A stretch of 64,000 nt of DNA from CAHJXF01 sp038254545 (GCA_038254545.1 JBBSGB010000015.1:16415-80414); one strand, 5' to 3'. Counted from the stretch's first letter, positions 30,380 through 39,747 are shown. Made by a program: numbers and translations. The notes: generated by a model from the letters alone, not told the origin.

Positions 30380-32038
30380 ATGAACAGCGACCTCCTCCAC
30401 CAATTGATCCTCGCGTCGGCATCGCGAACGCCCGACGCGACCGCATTATCGGTGCGGGGGCGCACGTCCACTTACGCCCAACTTGCGACCCAGGTCGAGT
30501 CGTTCGCAGCCGCGCTCTGCGCGCTCGGACTCAAGCGGTCCGAAAGAGTCGCGGTCTACCTCGACAAGCGCGAGGAATTCGTCGTCTCGGTGTTCGGGGC
30601 GGCAGCGGCGGGCGGCGTGTTCGTGCCGGTCAACCCCCTGTTGAAGAACGATCAGGTCGCGTACATCCTTGCCGACTGCAACGTGCGCGTGCTGGTGACG
30701 TCGCGCGATCGCTACTTCGGTTTGCGTGACGCGCTCGCGCAATGCGAGGATTTGTTCGCGGTCGTGCTGATCGACGGGCCGGTTGAGGAACTGGATGCGG
30801 ACCTCGACGAAGCGAACGCATCGTCGAGCTTCCGCGTTTTCGACTGGGCCGCATTGGGCTCGCACCAGGGCAAGCCGCATCGCGTGATCGATACCGACAT
30901 GACGGCGATCCTCTACACGTCGGGCAGTACCGGCAGGCCCAAGGGCGTGGTGCTGTCCCATCGCAACATGGTCGCCGGTGCGAAGAGCGTCGCGTCCTAC
31001 CTCGAGAACCGTCCGGGCGATCGCCTGCTCGCGGTGCTGCCCTTGTCGTTCGATGCGGGCTTCAGCCAGTTGACGACTGCGTTCGCGAGCGGCGCGACCA
31101 CCGTGCTGATGAACTATCTGTTGCCGCGCGACGTGATCAACGCGCTCGATGCCGAACGCGTCACCGGTCTCACCGCGGTGCCGCCGCTGTGGATACAACT
31201 GGCGGCCTTGCAATGGCCGGCGTCGATCACGACGCATCTGCGTTACATCGCCAACACCGGCGGCCGCATGCCGCGCGCGACGCTCGGAGCGTTGCGCGCG
31301 CATCTGCCGCAGACCAGGCCGTTCATGATGTACGGCCTCACCGAAGCATTTCGTTCGACCTTCCTGCCGCCCGAGGAAGTCGATCGCCGGCCCGACTCGA
31401 TCGGCAAGGCGATCCCGAACGCGGAGATCCTGGTATTGCGCGAAGACGGGCGCGAGTGCGAGCCCGAAGAACCGGGCGAACTGGTTCATCGCGGCGCGCT
31501 CGTCGGCATGGGTTACTGGAACGATGCCGAGAAGACCGCCGAGCGCTACAAGCCCCTGCCCCGCGACCTCGACGGCGCGACCGGCGGGCTCGTGATTCCC
31601 GAGATCGCGGTGTTCTCCGGCGACACCGTGCGGCGCGATGCCGAAGGCTATCTCTATTTCATCGGACGTCGCGACGAGATGATCAAGACTTCGGGTTATC
31701 GCGTGAGTCCTACCGAGGTCGAAGAGGCGCTGTATGCCACCACCCTGCTCGCCGAGGTCGCGGCTTTCGGGGTCGAACATCCCGTGCTCGGCCAGGCTAT
31801 CGTCGTGATCGCGACCGGCAAGCACGATGTGTCCGACGAGGTGGCCGATGGCGCGGTGAATGGCGCGGTCGACGTCGCGCGCGTCAAGCGCGCGTGTCAG
31901 CGCTCGTTACCCGCGTGGATGCAGCCAGCGGTGATCGAGTTGCGCGACCACGCATTGCCGCGCAATCCCAACGGCAAGATCGATCGCAAGCGACTGGCGG
32001 GCGAGTTCGTCAACCCCTTCATTGAAGATTCAGCATGA
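30380..32038 (+). CDS. Acyl-CoA ligase (AMP-forming), exosortase A system-associated
   Basis: A 552-residue ANL-superfamily enzyme (TIGR03098 type). It activates a carboxylic acid as the adenylate and passes it to CoA or to the pantetheine of a carrier protein. Motifs: ILYTSGSTGRPKGVVLSHRN (A3, about residue 177), MMYGLTEAFRSTFLPP (A5), GDTVRRDAEGYLYFIGRRDEM (A7-A8) and the C-terminal catalytic Lys in NPNGKIDRK (A10). No NRPS condensation domain is fused. The next gene, a PLP decarboxylase, overlaps by ATGA. An ACP encoded in the divergent operon is the likely acceptor. Confidence 0.93.
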   Translation: MNSDLLHQLILASASRTPDATALSVRGRTSTYAQLATQVESFAAALCALGLKRSERVAVYLDKREEFVVSVFGAAAAGGVFVPVNPLLKNDQVAYILADCNVRVLVTSRDRYFGLRDALAQCEDLFAVVLIDGPVEELDADLDEANASSSFRVFDWAALGSHQGKPHRVIDTDMTAILYTSGSTGRPKGVVLSHRNMVAGAKSVASYLENRPGDRLLAVLPLSFDAGFSQLTTAFASGATTVLMNYLLPRDVINALDAERVTGLTAVPPLWIQLAALQWPASITTHLRYIANTGGRMPRATLGALRAHLPQTRPFMMYGLTEAFRSTFLPPEEVDRRPDSIGKAIPNAEILVLREDGRECEPEEPGELVHRGALVGMGYWNDAEKTAERYKPLPRDLDGATGGLVIPEIAVFSGDTVRRDAEGYLYFIGRRDEMIKTSGYRVSPTEVEEALYATTLLAEVAAFGVEHPVLGQAIVVIATGKHDVSDEVADGAVNGAVDVARVKRACQRSLPAWMQPAVIELRDHALPRNPNGKIDRKRLAGEFVNPFIEDSA

Positions 32039-33273
32039 ACGATCGCGCCAGGACCCTCGTGCACGCGCCCACCGATCAGTTCCCGATTCGAGGCAGCAAG
32101 CTCACCGTCGGCGGGATCGCGCTGGACCGCCTCGCCGCGCGTGTAGGGCAGACCCCTTTCTACGCCTACGATCGCGCGCTGCTGACGCAAAGAGTGGCCG
32201 AGTTGCGCGCGCATCTACCGCCATCAGTGAGCCTGCATTACGCGATGAAGGCCAATCCGATGCCGGCCGTGGTGGCGCACATGGCGCGCGAGGTCGATGG
32301 CATCGACGTCGCATCCGGCAACGAGTTGCGCGTCGCGCTGGACGCGGGCATGGGCCCCAAGGAGATCAGCTTCGCGGGGCCCGGCAAGCACGCGAACGAG
32401 CTGCGGCAGGCGATCGCTTCCGGCGTGCTGATCAACGTCGAGTCGCCCAACGAGCTGGCGACCATTGCGCGGCTTGCGACCGAACTCGATCTGCAGGCGC
32501 GCGTCGCACTGCGCGTCAATCCCGACTTCGAATTGAAGTCGTCGGGCATGAAGATGGGCGGCGGGCCCAAACCTTTCGGCATCGATGCCGAGACGCTGCC
32601 CGAACTGCTGGCTACGCTCAAGGCGCCGCTCGCCTTCGAAGGTTTCCACATCTTCAGCGGCTCGCAGAACCTGCGCGCCGAGGCCATCGTCGAGGCGCAG
32701 ACCAAGGCGCTCGAACTGGCCGCACGATTGGCCACGCATGCGCCAAGCCCGGTTCGCACGCTCAACATCGGCGGCGGCTTCGGCATCCCCTATTTTGCCG
32801 GCGAGACGCGACTCGATCTCGCGGCTGTCGGCCAGCATCTGCATGGCCTCGTCGATGATGCGAAGAGCGCATTGCCCGAAGCCGAGATCGTCGTCGAGCT
32901 CGGCCGTTACCTGGTCGGTGAAGCGGGCATCTATGTCGCGCGCGTCATCGATCGCAAGGTCTCGCGCGGGCAGGTCTTCCTCGTCACCGATGGCGGGCTG
33001 CATCATCACTTATCGGCATCGGGCAACTTCGGTCAGGTGATCCGCAAGAACTATCCGGTAGCCATCGGTACCCGCGCCGCGGACGCCGGGCGCGAGATCG
33101 CATCGGTGGTCGGGCCGCTGTGCACGCCGCTCGATCTGCTGGCCGACCGCATGGACCTCGCGCGTGCCGAGATCGGCGACCTCATCGTCGTCTTTCAATC
33201 GGGCGCGTACGGACTGACCGCGAGCCCCGGCCATTTCCTCAGCCATCCGCCCGCCGTCGAGGTGCTGGTATGA
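32035..33273 (+). CDS. PLP-dependent decarboxylase, exosortase A system-associated
   Basis: A 412-residue fold-type III decarboxylase (TIGR03099 type), related to diaminopimelate decarboxylase LysA. PLP Lys is in LHYAMKANPMPAVV (about residue 70). Further motifs are GIDVASGNELRVAL, the phosphate-binding NIGGGFGIPYF, and the C-terminal substrate region VVGPLCTPLDLL with the Cys that reaches across the dimer. True LysA is usually next to lysine genes. Here both neighbours are XrtA-associated and overlap by ATGA at each end, so a dedicated amino-acid substrate for the matrix pathway is likely but unproven. Confidence 0.92.
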   Translation: MNDRARTLVHAPTDQFPIRGSKLTVGGIALDRLAARVGQTPFYAYDRALLTQRVAELRAHLPPSVSLHYAMKANPMPAVVAHMAREVDGIDVASGNELRVALDAGMGPKEISFAGPGKHANELRQAIASGVLINVESPNELATIARLATELDLQARVALRVNPDFELKSSGMKMGGGPKPFGIDAETLPELLATLKAPLAFEGFHIFSGSQNLRAEAIVEAQTKALELAARLATHAPSPVRTLNIGGGFGIPYFAGETRLDLAAVGQHLHGLVDDAKSALPEAEIVVELGRYLVGEAGIYVARVIDRKVSRGQVFLVTDGGLHHHLSASGNFGQVIRKNYPVAIGTRAADAGREIASVVGPLCTPLDLLADRMDLARAEIGDLIVVFQSGAYGLTASPGHFLSHPPAVEVLV

Positions 33274-33953
33274 GCATCAAGGCAATCGCGTTCGACGCGT
33301 ACGGCACGATCTTCGATGTCCATTCGATCGCGGTGCGCGCCGACCAATTCTTTCCGGGCCGCGGCGCGGAGCTGTCGGCGCTCTGGAGAGTCAAGCAGAT
33401 CGACTACACGCGCCTGCGAACGATGTCGGACCGCTACGTGCCGTTCTGCGATGTCACGCGCGATGCGTTGACCTATTCGGCACGGGCCTTGGGGCTCGCG
33501 CTGGACGAGGACACGACCACGGCGTTGATGAGCCAATACGACCGCCTCGACGTGTTCGCCGATGCATCGGCGGCGTTGCTGTCGCTCAAGGCGCGCGGCA
33601 TGCGCATGGCGATCCTGTCGAACGGCGACCCGGCCATGCTCGAAGCGATCGTCGGCAACAACGACGTGCTCGACGGCGTGTTCGATCATCTGCTGTCGGT
33701 CGATTCGGTCGGCCGTTTCAAGACCGCGTCCGAAGCCTATGAGCTCGGGCCGCTCGCATTCGATTGCCTCGCGTCGGAGATCCTGTTCGTGTCGAGCAAC
33801 TGCTGGGACGCGTGCGGCGCGGCGTGGTACGGCTACACCACCTTCTGGATCAATCGCGCCGGCATGCCCCTCGAGGAACTCGGGGTCGTGCCTACGGGCG
33901 AAGGGAGAGCCATGCACGACGTGATCGCCTTCGTCGAGCCGCTGCTGGGCTAA
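33270..33953 (+). CDS. Haloacid dehalogenase type II-like HAD hydrolase
   Basis: A 227-residue L-2-haloacid dehalogenase-like enzyme. The nucleophile Asp is in AFDAYGTIFDVHS (residue 9). SNGDPAMLEA (motif II), the Lys of GRFKTASEAYELG (motif III) and SSNCWDACGAAWYGY with the Asp (motif IV) are all kept, as in DehII/DhlB. Natural substrates of chromosomal members are often unknown. Its ATG overlaps the stop of the decarboxylase, so it is transcribed with the XrtA-associated genes, which is unexpected for a detoxifying dehalogenase. A phosphatase-like role in that pathway is an alternative. Confidence 0.85.
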   Translation: MSIKAIAFDAYGTIFDVHSIAVRADQFFPGRGAELSALWRVKQIDYTRLRTMSDRYVPFCDVTRDALTYSARALGLALDEDTTTALMSQYDRLDVFADASAALLSLKARGMRMAILSNGDPAMLEAIVGNNDVLDGVFDHLLSVDSVGRFKTASEAYELGPLAFDCLASEILFVSSNCWDACGAAWYGYTTFWINRAGMPLEELGVVPTGEGRAMHDVIAFVEPLLG

Positions 33954-33983
33954 TCAGTCACCATTTTCTTTCAACGGAATCCT

Positions 33984-35585
33984 ATGACCAACCTTCAGTC
34001 CGACCTTCCCGCGGGCGTGACGATCAATGCCGAGGTCTCGCCTGAGTTCGCGGAGATCCTTACACCCGAAGCGCTCGCGCTGGTTGCGAAGCTCACGCGC
34101 GCGTTCGAGCCGCGGCGTCGCGAACTGCTCGCCGCCCGTGCGGCACGCGCGCAACGGCTCGACGCCGGCGAGCGTCCCGACTTCCTCGCGGAAACCAAAT
34201 CGATACGCGAAGGCGACTGGAAGATCGCGCCGATACCCAAGGCGCTGGAATGTCGTCGCGTCGAGATCACCGGGCCGGTCGAAGCGAAGATGGTCATCAA
34301 CGCCTACAACTCGGGGGCGGACAGCTACATGACCGACTTCGAGGACAGCAACACGCCCAACTGGACGAACCAGATCCAGGGGCAGATCAACCTCAAGAAA
34401 GCGATCCGTCGCACGCTCACGCTCGAGCAGCAGACACCCGCGGGCACGAAGACCTACCAACTCAACGAGAAGGTCGCGACGCTGCAAGTCCGCCCACGCG
34501 GCTGGCACCTCGACGAGAAGCACGTGCTGGTCGATGGCAAACGAATTTCCGGCGGCATCTTCGACTTCGCGCTCTTCCTGTTTCACAACGCGAAGGAGCT
34601 GGTCGCGCGCGGGGCGGGGCCCTTCTTCTATCTGCCCAAGGTGGAGTCGCATCTCGAAGCACGCCTGTGGAACGACATCTTCGTGATGGCGCAGGACGAG
34701 ATCGGCATGCCGCAGGGAACGATCAAGGCGACGGTGCTGATCGAGACCATCCTCGCTGCCTTCGAGATGGACGAGATCCTCTACGAATTGCGCGAGCACT
34801 CGGCCGGTCTGAACGCGGGCCGCTGGGACTACATCTTCTCGTGCATCAAGAAGTTCAAGGTCGACAAGAATTTCTGCCTCGCCGACCGGGCCAAGGTCAC
34901 GATGACGGCACCCTTCATGCGTGCCTACGCGCTGCTGCTGCTGAAGATCTGCCACGAGCGCGGCGCGCCCGCGATCGGCGGCATGAGTGCATTGATCCCG
35001 ATCAAGAACGATCCGCTGAAGAACGAAACCGCGATGGCCGGCATCATCGCCGACAAGCGGCGCGACGCGACCGACGGCTACGACGGCGGCTGGGTCGCGC
35101 ATCCGGGCCTGGTGGAAGCGTCGATGAAGGAATTCGTCGAGGTGCTGGGCGACAAACCGAATCAGTTCGAGAAACAGAAACCCGAGGTGCACGTCGTCGC
35201 GGCAGACCTGCTGAATTTCCAGCCCGAGGCGCCGATCACCGAAGCGGGCCTGCGCATGAACATCAATGTCGGCATCCACTACCTCGGCGCATGGCTGGGC
35301 GGCAATGGCTGCGTGCCGATCCACAACCTGATGGAAGACGCGGCGACCGCGGAGATCAGCCGCAGCCAGGTGTGGCAATGGATACGATCGCCCAAGGGCG
35401 TGCTCGATGACGGTCGCAAGATCACGGCCGAACTCGTGAAGGCGCTGGTTCCGGAAGAACTGGCGAAGATCAAGGCCGGAGGATTCGAGGGACAGTTCGA
35501 CCGCGCAGCGGAGATCTTCACGACGATGAGCACGCAGCAGGCCTTCGAAGAATTCCTGACGTTGCCGCTGTACGAAGAGATCTGA
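33984..35585 (+). CDS. aceB: Malate synthase A
   Basis: A 533-residue glyoxylate-shunt enzyme that condenses glyoxylate with acetyl-CoA to malate. The length and sequence fit the A type rather than GlcB (about 720 residues): SYMTDFEDSNTPNWTNQIQG (acidic residues of the Mg site), a catalytic region with FYLPKVESHLEARLWNDIF, SAGLNAGRWDYIFS, and GGMSALIPIKNDP. The gene follows the HAD gene by 30 bp. No isocitrate lyase gene is nearby. Whether it is read with the upstream operon is unclear. Confidence 0.95.
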   Translation: MTNLQSDLPAGVTINAEVSPEFAEILTPEALALVAKLTRAFEPRRRELLAARAARAQRLDAGERPDFLAETKSIREGDWKIAPIPKALECRRVEITGPVEAKMVINAYNSGADSYMTDFEDSNTPNWTNQIQGQINLKKAIRRTLTLEQQTPAGTKTYQLNEKVATLQVRPRGWHLDEKHVLVDGKRISGGIFDFALFLFHNAKELVARGAGPFFYLPKVESHLEARLWNDIFVMAQDEIGMPQGTIKATVLIETILAAFEMDEILYELREHSAGLNAGRWDYIFSCIKKFKVDKNFCLADRAKVTMTAPFMRAYALLLLKICHERGAPAIGGMSALIPIKNDPLKNETAMAGIIADKRRDATDGYDGGWVAHPGLVEASMKEFVEVLGDKPNQFEKQKPEVHVVAADLLNFQPEAPITEAGLRMNINVGIHYLGAWLGGNGCVPIHNLMEDAATAEISRSQVWQWIRSPKGVLDDGRKITAELVKALVPEELAKIKAGGFEGQFDRAAEIFTTMSTQQAFEEFLTLPLYEEI

Positions 35586-35664
35586 ACCAGGCTCCGCGCT
35601 ACCAACTCCATGGCGAGGCGCAGCGCGCTACGGCATGATCCAACCATGAACCAGGAGAGCAACG

Positions 35665-36210
35665 ATGAAGTCCACCATACGCACCTTCACAATCGCCGCA
35701 CTGCTCGTTGCCTTGGCCGCGTGTAGTGGCATGGGTCCGATGGGCATGATGAAAACGCCCGATGTCCCTGCGGCGATCGTGGTTCCGTCGGGCAACAAGC
35801 TTGCCTTCGCGCTCAAGGGCTCGGGTTTGCAGAACTACGAGTGCCGGGCCAAGGCCGACGCTGCAGGCGGCTACGACTGGGCGCTGGTATCTCCGGAAGC
35901 TGCGTTGCGCGACAGGAACGACGCGCTCGTCGGGAAACACTATGGCGGGCCGACATGGGAACATGGCGACGGAAGCAAGGTGAGCGGCAAGACGCTCGCC
36001 GCAGCGCCCGCGCCGACTCCCGGCAACATTCCATGGCTACTGCTCCAAGGTAGCCCCAATCCGGGCAATGGCGCCTTCAGCAGGGTGACCTATGTCCAGC
36101 GCATCAACACCAACGCAGGCACCGCGCCTTCGGACCCCTGCAATGCGAGCACCGCCGGAAGCAAGAAACAGGTTCGTTATTCGGCGGATTACGTCTTCTA
36201 TAAGAGCTGA
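35665..36210 (+). CDS. DUF3455-type exported lipoprotein
   Basis: A 181-residue protein. The signal peptide ends in the lipobox LAAC (Cys20), then a short Met/Gly-rich stretch. The conserved part has GNKLAFALKGSGLQNYECRA, a central GKHYGGPTWEHGDGSKVSG and a C-terminal YVQRINTNAGTAP, which fits DUF3455. Family members are exported proteins of unknown function in proteobacteria and fungi. AGGAGAG lies 7 nt before the ATG. A rho-independent terminator follows, so the gene is probably monocistronic. Confidence 0.82.
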   Translation: MKSTIRTFTIAALLVALAACSGMGPMGMMKTPDVPAAIVVPSGNKLAFALKGSGLQNYECRAKADAAGGYDWALVSPEAALRDRNDALVGKHYGGPTWEHGDGSKVSGKTLAAAPAPTPGNIPWLLLQGSPNPGNGAFSRVTYVQRINTNAGTAPSDPCNASTAGSKKQVRYSADYVFYKS

Positions 36211-36233
36211 AGACGCAATACGCTTCTCGAATG

Positions 36234-36263
36234 AAACGCGCTTCCATCGAGGCGCGTTTTTTA
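36234..36263 (+). terminator. Rho-independent terminator
   Basis: AAACGCGC and GCGCGTTT form an 8-bp stem around a 10-nt loop, and the 3' side runs into a stretch of six T. It ends the DUF3455 gene transcript. Confidence 0.85.
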
Positions 36264-36355
36264 TATTCAAGGTAGAGATCGCATCGATGTTTTCGACCCA
36301 CAATAAGCTGCACCCGAGTCCGAAATAGACGGGTTTGCGAAAGGGAGAATCGCAG

Positions 36356-37452
36356 TTGTTTTCGACGATGCGCGTGCCTCGATGGCGTTGGACGCTCGGG
36401 CTTTGCTTGCTGGTCGCGATGGCCTGTGACTCGGGGGCTGTCAGCGCGCAGACGCCAACGACGCATCGCTATGTTTTCTCCGATCTCGAACTCGATCTGG
36501 ACAACGATGCGAGCATTGCCAACGCATTTGCGCTGAGTCCGTCGTCGTCGAGCCTAGCGCACTTGCGTTCCCTGTTGCTGGCGCTTTCAAAGAATGCGGC
36601 AATGAACCAGGCGATGGACGACGCGACGGATCCGGCAAGACCGAGTAGGTTCGATCTGGCCCGAGCAGATTAGGCGGGGTCGCCTGGGAGCTTTTCCAGC
36701 ACGGCTTGCGTCGACTCGATGATGGCGATCTGCTGCGCTATCGCGCACTCGCGCGCGAGGATGTCGTCGTGGTTGAAGTGCCTGGGTGCGCCATGGATCG
36801 TTCGCGCCAGTTGAAGCGCGTCGCTGAAAACCCCGAGCGCTCGCAATCCGATTGGGAAGCAATGCTGGACATTTGGACTCTCGCCGTTACTGCAGTCAAC
36901 GCCCACCGCGCCATCGTCCCGGTGACGCGCGAACAGATTGAAGGCGCAAGAATAGCGGCCGTGACTGCATTGCCCGATTCAGGTCGTGTATCTCTGACCA
37001 ATCTCAACCGCGGCGATGCCAACGCGTTTGTTTGCGCGCGAGTCAAACTACTTGAAAGGATGCGGCTCGACGCGCCGCCCGATGCGAGCCTCGTCCTGAT
37101 GCGCGAGTACCTTGCGACCTATGCGTCCCTCACGATGGCCACACACACCTATCGAATCGACGAGTCGCTTCAATATCCTCATGAAGCGAAGCGGGCCGAT
37201 GTGAACGGTACCCAGACGATACGCATGCACGTTGATGCCAATGGCAAGGTGACGCGAGTGGAAACCATCGCGAGTCAATTGACGCCAACGACCATCGCGC
37301 GCGTGGACGGAACCACGATCGCCTCGCGCGATTTGTTCGAGCGCGAGGTGGCTGCCTACATGCAGGTCGCCGGCTATCCGCCGCGCGTCAAGAACGGGAA
37401 GCCGGTCGCAACGGTTTTTGAGCTGCCGATCGTGTGGCAGCTCGAAAAATGA
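36356..37452 (+). pseudogene. Exported protein with TonB-like C-terminus, broken by a frameshift
   Basis: Two open frames read as one protein if a base missing near 36671 is restored. The first part (TTG start with GGGAG 8 nt upstream; ATG four codons later) has a signal sequence ending SAQTP and runs to FDLARAD before a TAG. The next frame continues LGGVAWELFQHGLRRLDDGDLLRYRALARED without its own start and ends in a TonB-like C-terminal fold (TQTIRMHVDANGKVTRVE, GYPPRVKNGKPVATVFELPI). The joined product would be about 365 residues, exported, with a TonB-C-type fold as in energy-transduction or outer-membrane-linked proteins. It may be a true pseudogene or a sequence error; both halves keep good coding character. 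Confidence 0.6.
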
Positions 37453-37465
37453 CTCTCAAATCCCC

Positions 37466-37927
37466 ATGAACTCCCGCTTCATCATTCGGCCCGTGGTCCA
37501 CGACGATTTCGCCAAGTGGAAAACGCTGTGGGATGGCTACAACTCTTTTTACGGCCGGGAAGGACCAACCGCACTGCCGGTGCAAATCACGCAGGTGACC
37601 TGGTCCCGCTTCTTCGACGAGCAGGAACCCGTGCACGCACTCGTCGCGGAGAGCTCAGGCCAGCTATTGGGCATCGTCCATTTCCTGTTTCATCGCAGTA
37701 CCATTCAGATCGCATCGACCTGCTATCTGCAGGACCTCTTCACCGTCGAGGCGGCGCGTGGAAAAGGTATCGGCCGAGCGCTCATCGAGGCGGTCTACGA
37801 ACAGGCACGGCTTGCGGGATCCGAACGCGTGTATTGGCAGACTCGCGAAACGAATAGCGTCGCGATGCTTCTGTATGACAAGGTCGCCGAGAGATCGGGC
37901 TTCGTCGTGTATCGCAAGGCGTTGTAG
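37466..37927 (+). CDS. GNAT-family N-acetyltransferase
   Basis: A 153-residue single-domain acetyltransferase. The acetyl-CoA loop is in LQDLFTVEAARGKGIGRALIEAVYEQA (Q/RxxGxG/A, about residues 87-113), preceded by the strand LLGIVHFLFHR and followed by VYWQTRETNSVAMLLYDKVAERSGF. This arrangement resembles GNATs that act on free amines or amino acids. The gene begins 13 bp after the upstream frameshifted gene. The acceptor is unknown. Confidence 0.87.
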   Translation: MNSRFIIRPVVHDDFAKWKTLWDGYNSFYGREGPTALPVQITQVTWSRFFDEQEPVHALVAESSGQLLGIVHFLFHRSTIQIASTCYLQDLFTVEAARGKGIGRALIEAVYEQARLAGSERVYWQTRETNSVAMLLYDKVAERSGFVVYRKAL

Positions 37928-38022
37928 ACGCATCGCGACGCCATGGGAAGCACGCGGCCGGACTTCCGCCGCAGCGGGTAGTAGAGTGGCGGCTATCGAA
38001 TCATGCAGCTTGCCATTTCATC

Positions 38023-38904
38023 ATGACGCGCATCGCTGTATTCGTCGCCGTGTCGAGCGCGATCGCGATCGCGGTGGCCATCGACAGCACTGAGCCGGAT
38101 GCCAATGCTCTTGGCGCGCGAACGGCCCGGTCGATTGCGTCGCAATCGACGCTCGACACGTCAGGCACGCGCGAGCCGCAGCCCGCATCGGCCATCGAAA
38201 CACCCGTGCCCACCGATCCGCTGCGCATCAGCGACGCTCCTGCCGAACTCGATGGCCTTCCGGTCCGCGCGTTCGTCGATCGATGGTCGCATGCCGCCCG
38301 AACCGGCGACACGCGCGCCGCCTATCGCGTCTATCAAGCCGAGGCGTATTGCGCACGCACGGAGGAGAACGAACGCTTGCTTCGTGGCCCTTCAATCCCT
38401 CGGGAGGACGAAGCGAGAGCGTCGATCGCCGCATGGGCCCGATCGCTTCGAAATCTCTGCGACGGCGTCAGTCCCGCGGAGGTCGATGAGCGGCTTCACT
38501 TTCTGCTGGTCGCCGCCCAAAGCGGAATTGCGGACGCGCAGATCGATTTTTTTATCGAAGGGCCCTACGGCAAACCCTACGAGTTGCGCGCGGAGGATCC
38601 CGACCCGAATGTCATCGCATGGAAGGCCCGGGCGGTCGACTTCCTGAAGCAGGCGGCCATGCAGAACAATCGCGATGCACTGGAGTTTCTTTCCCTGGCT
38701 TACTTCAACGGCGTCGTGGTCCCGCAGGATTTTGAGACCTCGCTCACCTACGATATCGCGTTGGCGCGAGCGAACCACAAGGACCCCGATCTGGCATTGC
38801 TTGCAACCCAGTTGATCAAGCAGCTTCCGGAATCCAGCGTCGCGCGGGCGCGAACCGCGGGCGAAGCCTTGTACCGGCAGTGCTGCAGCGATCGAACGTC
38901 GTGA
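38023..38904 (+). CDS. Exported protein with Sel1/TPR-like helices, unknown function
   Basis: A 293-residue protein that I do not recognise as a named family. The N-terminal hydrophobic segment (IAVFVAVSSAIAIAVAI) is a signal or anchor. About 60 polar, Pro/Thr/Ser-rich residues follow, and then a helical domain (about 85-290) with Sel1-like units: HFLLVAAQSGIADAQIDFFIEG; AVDFLKQAAMQNNRDALEFLSLAYFNG. Similar architecture appears in the two paralogues near 61-63 kb, although sequence similarity is not obvious. It is convergent with the DUF1993 gene, 15 bp apart. Confidence 0.65.
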   Translation: MTRIAVFVAVSSAIAIAVAIDSTEPDANALGARTARSIASQSTLDTSGTREPQPASAIETPVPTDPLRISDAPAELDGLPVRAFVDRWSHAARTGDTRAAYRVYQAEAYCARTEENERLLRGPSIPREDEARASIAAWARSLRNLCDGVSPAEVDERLHFLLVAAQSGIADAQIDFFIEGPYGKPYELRAEDPDPNVIAWKARAVDFLKQAAMQNNRDALEFLSLAYFNGVVVPQDFETSLTYDIALARANHKDPDLALLATQLIKQLPESSVARARTAGEALYRQCCSDRTS

Positions 38905-38919
38905 GCTCGCGAATCGCGC

Positions 38920-39423
38920 TCAAATCCCCACGAAATCCCGCTTGCCCACCGCCACGCCGTTGTGCCGCAGGATCGCGTATGCAGTCGTGGCGTGGAAATA
39001 GAAGTTGGGCATCGCCACGTTGTTGAGGTAGTCGAGGCCCTTCATCTCGACGCTGCGGTCGCGCATCTTGATGGTCACGTCGCGATCGGCGCCTGCGTCG
39101 ACGTCGTTCTTCGAGACGCTTTCGACGAAGGCAATCACTTTCGCGATGCGGTACTTCAATTCGGCAACCGTCTTTTCCTCGTCGGGGAATGCCGGCACGG
39201 GAACACCGGCCAATCGCGCGGCTGCGCCCTTCGCGAAATCGCACGCGAGCTGCACCTGCTTCAACAGCGGAAACATGTCGGGATAGAGCCGCGATTCCAG
39301 CAGGACCGACGGCTCGAACTTGCGCGCTTCCGCGTCGGACGCGGCCTTGTCGAGCAGCTTCGAAAGATTGCCCAACATGCGCGAGAACACCGGAACCGAA
39401 ACCGCATGGAGACTACAGGTCAT
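38920..39423 (-). CDS. DUF1993 family protein
   Basis: A 167-residue soluble four-helix protein of the DinB-like superfamily. It begins SLHAVSVPVFSRMLGNLSKLLDKA and contains ESRLYPDMFPLLKQVQLACDFAKGAAARLAG and FPDEEKTVAELKYRI. It ends NFYFHATTAYAILRHNGVAVGKRDFVG, the typical DUF1993 C-terminus with a conserved His. Function is unknown. It is single and leftward, with no operon partners. Confidence 0.85.
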   Translation of the reverse strand: MTCSLHAVSVPVFSRMLGNLSKLLDKAASDAEARKFEPSVLLESRLYPDMFPLLKQVQLACDFAKGAAARLAGVPVPAFPDEEKTVAELKYRIAKVIAFVESVSKNDVDAGADRDVTIKMRDRSVEMKGLDYLNNVAMPNFYFHATTAYAILRHNGVAVGKRDFVGI

Positions 39424-39731
39424 GAACCGCTCCTCGATCTGAAGAAGCGGCGAATGTAGCAGAGCCCGCCGAGTCGCCGCGCAAGCGCGCGCCCGAACGC
39501 GGCGCCTCGCATTCGGGCGAGGTCGCGCACTCTCGCGCGCACCGTCACGCACCCCGACGCGCACCGGCATATGCCGGCGCGCACCGCTTGCGAGCGACGC
39601 GGCGTGCATCCGTCGATCGAACTGCGCTCGTTCCACCGGCATGCCACAGGCCGCGACGACCCGCTTTTTCATAGGAGAACAACGCAGCTTCGACTAGCCC
39701 AACGCGACGCACCGACGCGATCGAGGCTGCA

Positions 39732-39747
39732 TGGCACGCGTCCTGCT
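39732..39747 (+). promoter_or_regulatory. Sigma-54 (-24/-12) promoter upstream of allophanate hydrolase
   Basis: TGGCAC-N5-CTGCT matches the RpoN consensus at all but one defined base, with the 12-nt GG-to-GC spacing. The predicted transcription start near 39758 is about 34 nt before the ATG. For urea-nitrogen genes, the usual activator would be NtrC. Confidence 0.7.

Noticed and set aside
23588..33953. Presence of the exosortase (EpsH/XrtA) within this cluster
   Set aside because: No multi-pass membrane protein with the exosortase Cys/Arg/His motifs is encoded here. Only its associated genes are present, so xrtA must lie elsewhere.
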